From: Sipunculus nudus
Lineage: Eukaryota; Annelida; Sipuncula; Golfingiida; Sipunculidae
NCBI GenBank assembly: GCA_026874595.1
Contig: CM049312.1
Location: 63,890,929 to 63,954,928 of the forward strand
Length of the DNA: 64,000 bases
Direction of reading: 5' to 3'
Positions 53,279 to 64,000 of the stretch are shown here, piece by piece. A program made the position numbers and the translations under genes. Within the stretch, counting starts at the first letter, position 1; each line of letters starts with the position of its first letter. The notes beneath the pieces are model-generated. The model made no database searches and had not been told where the DNA came from. It worked only from the letters and a program-made list of their open reading frames with translations.

Positions 53279-54290
53279 TCTGTGGAAAACAGATAAAATG
53301 GCTGCTGACAGGTAAAGTTTATAGACTCACATTACATTACATCGAGCCGTATATTTGGCGCTGTTTCATCGGGAACATTACACTTCAAATTAGTAACAAA
53401 GTTATGAATACGATAAATATGACAGGATTTTGCTACTTCCGAGGTTATGTAACACCGTTTAAAATCTTTCATTCAATCATGTCATAAATGTAACCTGTTT
53501 CAACATTTATTCTTTATTATATATGGTCAGTCACTTATACGGAGAGGAATGTATATACGGGGCAGTATCACAGTTACATTTACCAACGAATTGCCATTCT
53601 ACTATTCATTCACTGACACGTTTTCAGAACATCTTGAAATTAACCAGCTCTTGGCCATTAAAAGCGCTTGCGTTAACTGAGTGGCCGTGTAACCTATACT
53701 ACCTTCATGTCGTATATATTAACCCATATTAACGACAAGACCGTCACTAATTATTTGGTCGTGCTAATTGGTTAGTAATGTATGATATCTAGTGTAGAGT
53801 CTAAAAAATCTAAAATAAATTTATAAATTTTTAAACCGAAATAAATTGACATAATGTAAAAGCATGAAACATAACAGATAGAAAACACCAACATACATGC
53901 TACCGCTTTGAGGTGCTCTAACTGAATCGAGGACATCGTTTCATATTACATTTTTTAATTGACTGTATTCAACATGACATAAATTGTGTCTTTGTTCAGA
54001 GGAAGCTATTCTCACCGCAACTGCCGTCATTGTATTTGTATGAAACATAATGACTGCCAATCAGTGACAGGCCTTTATTGCATCGTAAGCCGGAAGGATT
54101 TTTAACTCAGATGACTGTAAGTCATATGGGCTATAGCGATCACTCTTTGTCCGTCGTCCGGCCGTCCGTCCATCCGCCATCCGGCCGTCTGTCCGTTAAC
54201 AAGGCACAAATCTCAACTACTGGGACTGGAATCCTCTAACTTAACATGCAGAGAGTTCCATGAAATATCTCCTTGGAAACCTGGAATGAG
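53279..54290. other. Upstream flank of the right-arm pseudogene
   Basis: The first ~500 bases mirror the left arm. About 53800-54230 appears specific to this arm and includes a GTCCGTCCGTCC-type tract (54150-54200) that leads into the tandem array. No exon seen. Confidence 0.45.
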
Positions 54291-55363
54291 GTCTCTGTTA
54301 CCCGTATTCTTCAAGCTATGGGGCTCCGAATTACCCCCCAGAATATTGAAAAGTTGGATACAAAAGCTCAAATATCTGAAAAACTAATACATTCATCACC
54401 GTGATTCTTTGCATGGATATTAGTCATGGAGTGTTTCATCAGTTTCTGCAGACTGGAGGCGCCACTTTTTTTTTTTAATTTTTTTTACGATTTTTTTTCT
54501 CTGTTTTTGAGACCTTAAAAGATGCCGTCATCCTTAACAGGGCACAACTCGTAACCGCTGGACCAGGAATCTTCTTTATTTATATCCAGAGAGGTCCATG
54601 AAAAGTATCTTTGGAAACCTGGAATTAGGTCTCTGGTACCCGTATTCTTCAAGCTATTGGGCTCCGAAGTACCCCCAGAATACTGAAAATTTGATACAAA
54701 AGCTCAAATATCTGAAGAACTAATGCATTGAACCCCATGCATGGATATTGGTCATGGTATGTGTCATCCGTTTCTGCAGAGTGATTGCGCCACCTATATC
54801 GTTTCAAATTGTCATATTTTTTCTCTGTTTTTGAAACCTTTAAAGATGTGGTCATCTGTTAACAGGGCACAAATCATAACCATTTGACCTGGAATCTTCT
54901 TACTTAAAATCCGGGGAGGTCCGTGAAAAGTCTCCTTGGAAACCTGAAATTATGTCTCTGGTACCCATACTTTCTGAGCTATGCGGCTCCAAAGTACTTC
55001 CCCACCCCCCAGCATGATAGAAAATTTGATACAAAAGCTCAAGTATCTGAACAATTAATGCATTGATCACCATGATCTTTGCATTGATATTGATCATGAA
55101 GTGTTTCATCATATTTCTGCAAACTTCTGGCGCAACCTGGATTTTTTCGATTTGTTTTTCTTTATTTTTATCTATTTTATGAGACCTTAAAAGATGCGGT
55201 CATCTGTTACCAGGGCACAAATCATGACGACTAGACCTGGAGTCTTCTTTATTGACATGCTGGGAGCCCCATGAAAAGTCTCCTTAGAGACCTGAAATAA
55301 GGTCTCTGTCACCAATATTGTCCGAGCTATGGGGCTCAGAAGTAACCGCCAGAATAACAAATG
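54230..55363. repeat. ~345 bp tandem array, right arm, inner block
   Basis: Reverse-complement units of the left-arm array: 'gagctatggggctc' variants near 54315, 54650, 54972 and 55325, and 'ggcgccac' or variant cores near 54455, 54787 and 55129. Confidence 0.8.
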
Positions 55364-56975
55364 CAGTAGATTGTCGAATATCCGAAAATCTCGGGGACAA
55401 GCTTTTTGTTCTGTTGAACGTTCATTCGGATGAACGATTTCACATTAAATTTATCTGGAAAACATGGTGATCACTGCCGAGTTCGGGACTTTACCGGTTA
55501 CTGACTGACCTGAATTGATTGAGCTAGCCCATGATAAACGTGTGACAAAATATTGTAACATTTTCGATCGATTTAATTTATGTATCAAACAGTAAAACAT
55601 TATTATACAATACATGTAATATAATAATGTGGACAGCCCTGCGCTTATAACAATCGATATCGTACTTACATCATGTCAAGCGTGGCTGCCATAATAACTG
55701 GAATTACCTGCCATGACCTCGAAAGTGCTGCCATCTCTCGGCAAATAGTTAAACTACGGGAATCTTTTTACATGTACTTTTTTTTTTTAAATTACAAGCG
55801 AAAGGATCGGTTGAATGCACAAGTAAACAAGTTTATATACACAGATTTATTTCAAATAAATAAAACAAACGTATATAATCATTTCTTTACTTTATGTTTT
55901 AATCTGCTGTGAAATGTACGATTTTAATTATAATGGCTATATTATCTAGACCTCTGTTGTTCATGTTACAAATTTACTGTCAAGCAATATAATTTAATTA
56001 AAAAGCACCCGTCACATTTAAACCATATAAATGCACACTGCAAAGATATTCACTTGAGACATGTTAGATTTAAAAAAAAAATCATGGTTTCATAAAGTCT
56101 ATTTCATAAACAAATGTTTATGAGAAATTAATCACTTAAAAAAGTTACGGATATCTGACTGCCTTGAGCGTAGACTGCATGCTTGGTCCCTGATAAAGCG
56201 CAGCACAGACAAGTGCAAAGGATCGGCTCTTGGGAGGCTCTCCATCCACGACAGTAGACCATCGGCGTATGATGCTGTCGGGGTAGGGTAACGGGAGAGG
56301 TCGAATCATCCTATTCATCAATGAATACTGAAATGGATTAATCCGCTTCGTTGCATGGTTACATGGTTATATACATCTCAGAATTACCCTACTGCAGTCG
56401 AAAAAAGCAATTGTAACCAATCAAAATTCCTAAAATTTGAGCATGAATAATCTGACCAATTGATTTTGTGAGTAAATATCGGAGGCGCACAGAAACAACT
56501 CAACATCTACTCACCGCAGCACTCGAGGCCTGGCTGACTACCGGAACGAAGATCAAAGGTATCCTTTAAATCCACCCAGGTCAAAGCTGAACCAAGGACT
56601 GCATGGTCCGGCGGGGTTGTGTTTATCACACCTACGACCTGCGATCGGCTACTTAGTAATGGTCTGTTGTAACGTTTTGTTTGCAAAGGTTAATTAGCCC
56701 GGCTTGGGCATTCTAATTGAAACGAGCCGAAGACGACCCCGGCTAGCGAGGCGGTGTTTTCGCTGTGCCTACGCTCGGGTGCACTAAATAGTCGGCAATA
56801 TGTATCAACGCTGATCTAGCGATCAGACGATCTTTTACACTTTTTTATTCTGGAATTTTTTGTCATTGTTCAAATTTCCGATAAATGAATATGGTCAAAA
56901 TTTCGGTTGTCCTATTTTTATTTCGGATGAACGATTTTTCGGATAAACGATGTTCGGATTTTCGACGTTCTACTG
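55364..56975 (-). mobile_element. pogo/Tigger-like DNA transposon, internally decayed
   Basis: Imperfect terminal inverted repeats: left CAGTAGATTGTCGAATATCC, right (rc) CAGTAGAACGTCGAAAATCC, each continuing GAA.ATC. The right flank is TA and the left flank TG, fitting a TA target site with one later mutation. It interrupts the ~345 bp tandem array and has no counterpart in the left arm. On the minus strand 56307-56132 encodes a transposase C-terminus: ADGLLSWMESLPRADPL, then LSVLRFIRDQ and RQSDIRNFFK followed by TGA, resembling the LRR..D and QK.I.DFF tail of pogo-family transposases. The catalytic core was not found; the rest looks deleted or decayed. Confidence 0.75.
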
Positions 56976-57990
56976 TAATTTGATACAAAAGCTCTGGTTT
57001 CTGAACAACTATTGCATTGATCGGCATCATTCTTTGCTTGCATATGCATCATGGAGTGTTACGTCAGTTCCTACAGACTGGTGGTGCCACCTGGACTTCT
57101 TTTGAATTTTTACGCATTTATATCTTTGTTTATGAGACCTTCAAAGATGTGGTCGTCTGTTAACAGGGCACACATCTCAACCATTTGACCTAGAATCTTC
57201 TTTCTTGACATCCTGGGAGGTCCGTAAAAAACTCCATGGAAACCTGAAATTAGGTCTCTGTTACCCATATCCTTAGAGTTATTGGGCTTAGAAGTTCCTT
57301 CCAGAATAACTAAAAATTTGATACAAAGCTCCAGTATCTGAACAACTAATGCATTGATCACCCTGATTCTTTGCCTGCATATTCATCATGGACTGTTTCA
57401 TCAGTTCTTGCCGACTGGTGGCACCACCTAAATTTTAAAATAATTTAACACATTTTTTTCTCTTTTTTTTAGACCTTCAAGATGCAGTCGTCCATTCACA
57501 ATGCACAAATTGTATCCATTGGTCTTAGAATCGTCTACATTGACATCCAGGGAGGTCTGTGAAAAATATCGTTGGAAACATGAAAATAGGTCTCTGTTAC
57601 CCATATTCTCTGAGCTATGAGGCTTATGAACCCCCCCCCCCCCCCAAGCATAATTAAAAATTTGAATTTTGATACCAAAGAAGAGCACAAATAAATCATT
57701 AACATTGGACCTGGAATCTTCTAACCTGAAATCCAGGGAGGTTTATGAACCGTCTCCTTGGAAACGTAGATTTAGGTCTCTGTTACCCATATTTTCTGAG
57801 CTATCGGGCTTTTAAGCACATTTCAGAATAATTGGAAATTGGATACATAAGTAAGGGCTCATCTCATAACTGTTAGGCCCAGAATTTAATAACGTGACAT
57901 CCTGAGAGTTCCTCAAAAGTTCTCCCCAGAAACTTGAAATTGGGTCACAATGAGCTATATTCTCAGAGTTTTCGGATATGTTTGAGCACG
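56976..57990. repeat. ~345 bp tandem array, right arm, outer block
   Basis: Continues the array after the transposon: 'gagctat.gggct' near 57280, 57612 and 57798; 'gtgccacctgg' near 57087 and 'gcaccacctaa' near 57421. Contains a C run near 57630-57645 matching the G runs of the left arm. Confidence 0.8.
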
Positions 57991-58499
57991 CCAGAAATAA
58001 TGCAAAAGACACTTAAAATACCAGATTCCTCATAAAAGGCTGGTTGGATTGTCATCAAATTAGTTTTTCTTTTGGGTCTTTAAGAACGTAAGCTAATATG
58101 CATGAACAATGATGCCACCTACATAATCTTAATTGGTTGTCAGGGCAAGGTCATATGGTAAACATGTCAGTCTGCTGAGCACCATGACCCATGGGTCACT
58201 TGTTAAATGTTTTTCCAAATATAAGGTTGCTGACTGTTTATATTTGCTTATGTTCTTCATAAGAGCAAGCATTTTGGGTTTCTCGCTGAAAGCACTATAG
58301 ACCCAGTAATGCTTTTTATTGATTTATTATTTTTATTTGAATTATTCTCTTTGTTAGATGCACCAACTTCTATTTGTAAAGCAACAATGAAAAATATCCT
58401 TAGAGTTCAGTGTGTGCCAGGTCTTGGTAAACTCAGAACAGTACCGAAACGATGAAAAGGTTAACATACACTACTGACCATCTACAAAGGCCTGAATAA

Positions 58500-58955
58500 C
58501 AAAAAAAATTATCAATACACCCGAAAGCAGTTAGCACCCCCATCTCCGGGACTTTGGGTTGACCGAAGATATCGGTTGTTATATGATTTGAGGCCCAGAC
58601 TATCCCAGAATCAAGTTCTTTGTGCTTGGATACATTAGAAAGTTACAATTCTGTAAGAAAGACATTTCAGCCGAGGCGGTGAGAATTTTCAGGGGCGAAC
58701 CCCGTCCAAGACGGGCGCTCTGCAGGCCTAATGGTGAGAATGTGCCCAATATTCGTGTTTCACTCACATCAAGTGTGCCCTTCGGTGGTTCCTCGGTGGT
58801 ATTACCCAGGGATGAGGATGATACACTGCAGGGGTGGTACATCGAGCCTGGCTGGAACCAGGGTAATCGCGTATATAGTATTCTGCAGGTATACATGGTA
58901 CATACAGTTAAGCAAGCATTAAAAATGGAGGCAGTTACCTCGTCCAAAATAAAGG
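58500..58955 (+). mobile_element. SINE-like dispersed repeat, right-arm copy
   Basis: Plus-strand mirror of 35795-36235, with the same tRNA-like head (gttagcacccccatctccgg) and body (cagccgaggcggtgagaatt). The 58622-59080 open frame is the counterpart of the left-arm frame and is not called as a gene. Confidence 0.55.
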
Positions 58956-60440
58956 TTTACTTATGTATATTTTATTCCAGGGCTTTAAATAAGTTAGACA
59001 TATTTTTTGTTGCTACAAAAAACATTTCAATTGAATATCTTAAGATTATTAGAACATGTGTACATACAAGTTATATTTGAGGACATTATTAATAAAATTC
59101 CATTAACGTCCTTTGATTACCTTTGGTCCGACTAGCTTCATCACTGCCTCCTAGAATTCCCTACAGCATTGGTATATTCTTAGTTTGTCAAAAAAATTGC
59201 CTGCGATGGCTCCATTGACATTGTATGCTTTTAACCTTTACCACGTCAACGCTTTCTCTCATAGGAAAAAGCTAATATGTCTCTCTATCGTCAGTGATAG
59301 TTTCCCTGACATATTTTCAATTCCAGCGGCTCTGATTAGTTCTTCATACATTTTTTTTCAGACAAATCAATAAAATGGTATGTAAATAGAATCGTTATCA
59401 AAGGATGTATACATTTAGATGTGGTAAAATGTTATGCGTTTTTATTCTTAACATTTGAATACGAGCTGCCCATTATGTGAACTATATTTCGGTGACAGTT
59501 CATCCCTTGGTCCCAGGTATTTCCAACAAGCCGGGAATGTCAAATCCATGTTAATAATAATCATCTTATTACAAATAGGATAGATATATGAACCAAGTTG
59601 TTTTCATGTTTTTATTTTACTTATTGAATGAAGCTTGTTCAACCTCATATCAATATAAAAACGTAACAACATAAAAAAAGATTTAAAACGTCAGTAATCT
59701 CTTCTTTATCGCATTTCTCTCAAGGTAATTGTCTGTTTCTCACCGGCTTATGTAGAACACATTGAGAAATGTCACAATATTCATCAAACATTTTGGTTCG
59801 CTTCATATTGATTAAGCTGCCAAGAATACATGTAGTTGTTCCACGCTAAATAACCAGACTATAACCAAAACTGGAATTTTAAGCAGCCGATTTTTTTTTT
59901 TGGGGGGGGGGGGTAAATCTGAGTTTTTGAGGGTGTATTTGTTTCTTTGGCAATTGTGTCCATTGGCTTGAACCAGCCTCGACGATTCCTTGTTTTATAT
60001 ATATGTTGAATGATAAAAGGTATTAATAGCTTTGTTTGATGTATAATATAACATACTTATATTTTAAATTATGATAGACTTGAATACAAAAATCGTGTTT
60101 GAAGTTTCGATGGTCATACCACAGGCTATTATTTTACTCAAAATGTGTGCCATTTTTATTATTCTCTATTTTGTTGATAGCTGATACTATAATGGGTGGA
60201 CACACCAATCACTGGCTCTCAATAAACGCCTAGGGCTGTCTTTATATTTTTAAATATTGTTCTGTGGGATTAGAGAACATATATTTTAGTACTCCCTTTT
60301 GGCAGGATTTTTTTTTGTTACACAGGCACATATTCCTGTATAACATTAGTTATCTACAAATACTATTTTCGTTACACCTAAATGTAAAAAAAAATATTTA
60401 GAAATGTTAATCATACTTTTCTATTTTGATTTCATAATTA
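58956..60440. other. Outer part of the right arm, no gene seen
   Basis: Mirrors 34141-35760. Contains a T/G homopolymer junction (59890-59912). No exon recognised. Confidence 0.45.
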
Positions 60441-60441
60441 A

Positions 60442-60690
60442 TTACCTTTTTAAAAAACTACCTGATGTTGATCGTAAAACAGCTAGACCGTCGGTGCGGT
60501 ACAAGCCATTGCTTTCGGTGTTCAAGTTTTTTCCTAGGTCACTGAGGATATATAATCCCACCAGTTCACATATTTCGGTGCCGTCAAAAGCACCCATAGT
60601 GACGTCAAACTGGTTTGGTGTACCTAATGTTGCGTCAGAAGACATTATAGGTCGATGTGTCGGATGTTCCCTCGACACTCGATCTCTTCA
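60442..60690 (-). mobile_element. Reverse-transcriptase fragment with degenerate YxDDG box
   Basis: Minus-strand frame reads QFDVTMGAFDGTEICELVGL, then YILSDLGK and GLYRTDGLAVLRS. This matches the palm region of an invertebrate retroelement RT in which the active-site box is YRDDGLAV; here the first catalytic Asp is Thr, so the fragment is dead. It begins at the outer end of the right arm. I recognise the motif pattern but do not assign the clade. Confidence 0.65.
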
Positions 60691-61250
60691 TTGTATCTGA
60701 ATGTCAGTCCATATCACTTTTATCTACACGGCCCGTTTATAGGAAAGAAAACAATATTATTTTATAGAGGATGAAGTAATTTTCTAAATGGGAAGTAATA
60801 ACCACTAAAGTTGGGAACCCGTTGTAATTTCATGATCGATCGTCAGTAAAAATCGATTGACCTCTACCAACCGATAATATGAAATAATTAGTTGTTTAGA
60901 AGTACGAACGTTCGGACCATCTATAGACCGGTACACCATCTCATCTGATATGTAGGCCTACATTCATGCTAATAATGTTAAAATCCTATAGTCTACATGT
61001 CTATATAGTAACTTAGGAATTAATTATTTTAGTCAACGTAGACTTTTTTTCTAGTTTGCTTGCATAATGTATATGAAGGCACACATTTCCCGTAAATCTC
61101 CCGTATACCAAGTACAATAAAGTTCAAACATTATATACTCATATTATTTGACATGTACCAATTTGTAGTTTACAATATTTAAAACAAAGTCGTTTCAATC
61201 CCAATATTTGTTTATCGTGATAAAACAAATTGGCGTAGCGGTTGGTCGAG
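60691..61250. other. AT-rich stretch before the half-CTLD
   Basis: No exon or repeat recognised. Confidence 0.35.
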
Positions 61251-61252
61251 TT

Positions 61253-61560
61253 ATGCAACTTAACATAAGCTGTCAAGCTAATTATGTACTCTTTAGCCTT
61301 TTGTTTTGGTTTACGAATGCCCATTTGTTACAAACTTTTGTTTCAAAATATCACAAGGTCCGTTACGTAAACATTTTCAGTTCGAAATCTGACGGGGGTG
61401 CATCTTGTTATGGGTTTGAGTCAATAAGAGCGATCAAGTATCATCGTGCAAATACATTTTGTGCAGATGATGAAGCTACACTAGTTAGTATTGAATCAAA
61501 AGAAGAAATGATCCATCTAAAAGCAGCACTTGAGGAAAACCCTATTCGAAACAAGTATAC
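61253..61560 (+). pseudogene. CTLD N-terminal half, probably degenerate or incomplete
   Basis: A CTLD exon is clear from ASCYGFESIRAIKYHRAN, FCADDEATLVSIESKEEMIHL and EENPIRN, about 70% like the left-arm gene over VSIESKEEMIHLKAAL. An acceptor (cattttcag|tt at 61380) fits the family, but the frame it sets is off by one relative to the CTLD. The first Cys-Pro and about 20 bases are missing near the G run at 61393-61397. The usual phase-1 donor (g|gtaag) is replaced by aacaagtatac. No C-terminal CTLD half is found before the window ends. An alternative is that 61253 (ATG) starts a hydrophobic leader (FSLLFWFTNAHLL) read straight into the domain; I find this less likely. Confidence 0.55.
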
Positions 61561-61679
61561 TGCATATGGTGGCCTATCCTTCTTTATAACTAGCTTCGGT
61601 TTCACCAGTTTCCCCGGTTTCACCTGTTTATATCTAAAAAAAAATCTCGGTCCTCTAACACACGTTAGTCTGTAGGCCT

Positions 61680-62030
61680 CACCTGATACCAGTATGAGCT
61701 AACGTGTATTTATGAGAATGATGTCGAATGGTGGTCAATTTTTAATTGATTAATGTATGGTAGTCTTTACAGAATTGTAAGTTTTTCATCATGTAAAGAA
61801 ATTCAGTTTTACATATTATGCGCAATTGTAAAATATGGGGTTGATTATATTATTTCAATTGGCACCAAAACCTGAATTATTTATTAATTAAAATCATATA
61901 TTATTATTTTTCAAAGATTGGCTAGGGTGTATTTTTAATATGCTCAATTCAAAAACGGTTTAAATAATCAGGCTGACACTCAGTAACTGTAGTTCAACAG
62001 TTCTCAACTTCATATATTTATCCAGATATG
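61680..62030. other. Short AT-rich gap
   Basis: Nothing recognised. Confidence 0.35.
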
Positions 62031-62560
62031 ATTGTGCCAAAGTCTGACATTTGTCTAATAGAGAAAATTGCGGATGACACAGCAGTTACCAGAATTATCC
62101 CAAGAAAAAAGTTAATAACAAAATGAAATTGAAACCTTAACTAAGTTGAATGTTGGGAAAACCAGGGAGATGGTTAAAGACTTTTGACGTAATCGTTCAG
62201 AAATTTTGCCCATAGAAATCAATGGGACAGCGGTAGAAATTGTTGAATGTTTGAAAGCTTTAGGTATCCATATATCATCAAACCTGTGGGTGAAAGTGGG
62301 TGGAAAATGTATATTTTAGTACAAAGAAGGCCGAACAGTGGCTGTACTTTTCAAGAAAGCCTTAAAAGGTTTGTTCTAGACTTAGCGGTGCTGCTAAAAT
62401 TATATAGAGAACAGAAAGAGACTGTCTTGACTCTCTCTCTCTCTCACTATTTTGGGAGGAAACATTAATGCCGATGTAAGAAATTAGTGTAATAAGGTTA
62501 TTAAAACGGCTGGGAATATAATCGGGACTTCTTTACTATCTTCTAAATAAAAATGAACAA
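62030..62560 (+). mobile_element. LINE reverse-transcriptase remnant
   Basis: Broken frames on + spell a LINE RT: IADDTAVTRI (catalytic ADD box), LNVGKTREMV, EILPIEINGTAVEIVECL, LGIHISSNL, and IYREQKETVLTLSL followed by NGWEYNRDFF. Multiple stops and shifts. The motif set (ADDTA, K.K.M..DFR, I.I.G..VE.V..FK.LG..IS..L) is typical of CR1/L2/Jockey-type elements. It is a different family from the 27.7 kb LINE. Confidence 0.82.
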
Positions 62561-63390
62561 ATTGTTTGTTTAAGAAAGCAAATATACAAAACAAAAATTT
62601 TATATCCGCACCATATATTTTAAAGAAATCTGGAGTTTGTTATAGGTCGTTACAAAATTATTCATACTCAATTTAACTAGTACCTATTTGGCCGGGAACT
62701 AAACATATCCCTCGCGGAAAACTAATCTGTAGACAATTATCTTTATGTATTCGATGTTATGAATTGATTTCATTATTATCTTCTTTCAATATATTCTTTT
62801 TCAACAATCTAGTCAAGACATATATTATTTTATGTAATACCTTTATAACGTATATATAGCAAATAAACTTTGATATCCCAACATCTCCAATCTACCCTTT
62901 ACCCTCTGAATACCGCACAGATAGGGATAAAGGAAGAAGCATGCGAGGACAGACTGGGTAGAGAAGCCGTAGGAAAATAGATACTTAGGTTCGATAGCGA
63001 CGCGAACGACTGACAATCGTTTATAGGAGTGTGCTACACACCTCCATGTCCGGATAAAGGATTAGAAAATGTGATTTATCATTTGCCTTGTTCAACATCG
63101 TTAGTTCAATGCAGCTGACATGATTTCCAAGTTATAATTAGTCAGATAAAGGGACACACCAAAGGCACATTACGTATGCGGTATCTTAGGGACAGTAGGA
63201 CTGTCTATTTCACCATGAGATTCAATATCGACATTGAAGGTCTCTGTAAAACACTATCAGCAAATGAAAGACAGCTAAACAGTTGAGTGGATGCATATTA
63301 TTCTGTTGTGATCGCATGGTAAGCGTCGTGAAACCGGGGTTGATACTTCTCCCTTTGATGGCGCACCAGAAGAGTCCATGGTAATAAAGA
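62561..63390. other. Non-genic stretch
   Basis: No exon seen; may include decayed 3' sequence of the preceding LINE. Confidence 0.35.
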
Positions 63391-63620
63391 TCATAAGTCA
63401 GGTATGCAATGGCACAGCCTCACGATCAGACACAATACCAGTAGAGATATACAAAGCTGGCATCATGCATGTGCTCCAAGTGGAGCACTTCATGGTTTGG
63501 TATTTCTGGAATCAGAAACCATTCCTTTAGAAATGAAGGGAACGTCAATAGAGCGACATTCCAAGAACAACCACAAAGCACACAATAACCATAGTGGAAT
63601 CTCCTCATTGTCCATGTAAG
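63390..63620 (+). mobile_element. LINE fragment: RT N-terminal segment
   Basis: Frames on + read SDTIPVEIYKAG followed by NHSGISSLSM, which match GKAPGxDGIPxEVYKAGG and NHRGISLLSI at the start of the RT of the LINE type seen at 27660-29290. That segment is exactly what the 27.7 kb copy lacks, so this is a separate remnant of the same kind of element. Confidence 0.65.
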
Positions 63621-64000
63621 GAAAAAAAAAAAAACGCTTGCAATAATCCTACGCGGATGGACATGTGACTGTCCACAGACAAAGAGAAAGGAATAGGCCT
63701 GAAGTCCAGAACAGATGAAAAGCTTTCCATTAGTCTACAAGGACTAAATGCTTACCTAAGGGGAAGAATTAGGCTTCAATACACATTTCATGACAGTTTT
63801 CAGCTCAAGATCGGTCTTGAAAATGAGTCTTCTGTCATGTCCTGTTTCAATATCCGAGACTGTCTTGAGAACAGTTTTGATAAACATTCGATTGCTAGAT
63901 AATCCAAAAGAGGCCCAGGGCAGTCTTGAGAGGTACTTTAGGCACAATAGAGTAAACTTACGTAAGATTAGATCGGATTTTATTACATAATTTGGAAAAA
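63621..64000. other. Right edge, unassigned
   Basis: An A run (63620-63633) and a repeated 'ttgag(a/)acagtttt' style motif around 63795-63880; no exon recognised. Confidence 0.35.

Larger units (their letters stand above)
46695..60444 (-). repeat. Right arm of a large inverted duplication
   Basis: Mirror of 34141-45394. It is about 2.5 kb longer, chiefly because of a pogo-like insertion (55364-56975), additional tandem units, and a short insertion near 60290-60400. Confidence 0.9.

Noticed and set aside
34141-60444. Inverted duplication as a single-molecule hairpin sequencing artefact
   Set aside because: Arms differ by many substitutions, indels and a 1.6 kb insertion, too much for two passes over one molecule. 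A haplotype mis-join is not excluded.

Overview
This is eukaryotic, AT-rich, repeat-dense DNA from an animal. The genes have small exons split by large GT-AG introns. The predicted proteins (an SH3 protein and C-type lectin-like proteins), the many LINE fragments, and the dispersed repeats with GTCCGTCC-like tracts fit a marine invertebrate, most likely a lophotrochozoan such as a mollusc or brachiopod. That placement is inference; nothing in the window fixes the species.

Layout. (1) 335-2118 (+): the last two visible exons of a two-SH3-domain protein whose 5' end lies left of the window. (2) 4850-7060: diverged tandem repeats. (3) 7574-12950 (+): an apparently intact four-exon gene for a secreted C-type lectin-like domain (CTLD) protein, with a MITE, microsatellites and repeat elements in its introns. 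(4) 12951-20830: long non-genic stretch with dispersed repeats. (5) 20832-22990 (+): a second four-exon CTLD locus, broken by a frameshift in an A run, a TGG-to-TAG stop and a lost cysteine. (6) 23060-30925: two inverted copies of an AT-rich element flank a ~250 bp tandem array and a decayed LINE. (7) 34141-60444: a very large inverted duplication. The left arm (34141-45394) carries an intact four-exon CTLD gene on +; the right arm (46695-60444) carries its mirror copy on -, broken in at least three places. The arms are separated by a 1.3 kb spacer that holds a LINE reverse-transcriptase remnant. The right arm alone has gained a ~1.6 kb pogo/Tigger-like element inside a ~345 bp tandem array. 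(8) 60442-64000: a reverse-transcriptase fragment, one half-CTLD, and two further LINE fragments.

The unifying theme is a small local family of CTLD genes with the same architecture: a short first exon ending in phase 1; a spacer/stalk exon; CTLD N-terminal half; CTLD C-terminal half with the stop. The family has expanded by duplication (including the inverted duplication) and is partly decaying. None of the CTLDs has a recognisable EPN/QPD plus WND sugar- and calcium-binding set, so ordinary Ca2+-dependent sugar binding looks unlikely. I found no CRISPR array, rRNA or convincing functional tRNA gene. Exons were assembled by eye from splice-site and phase logic plus paralogue comparison; no computation was run.
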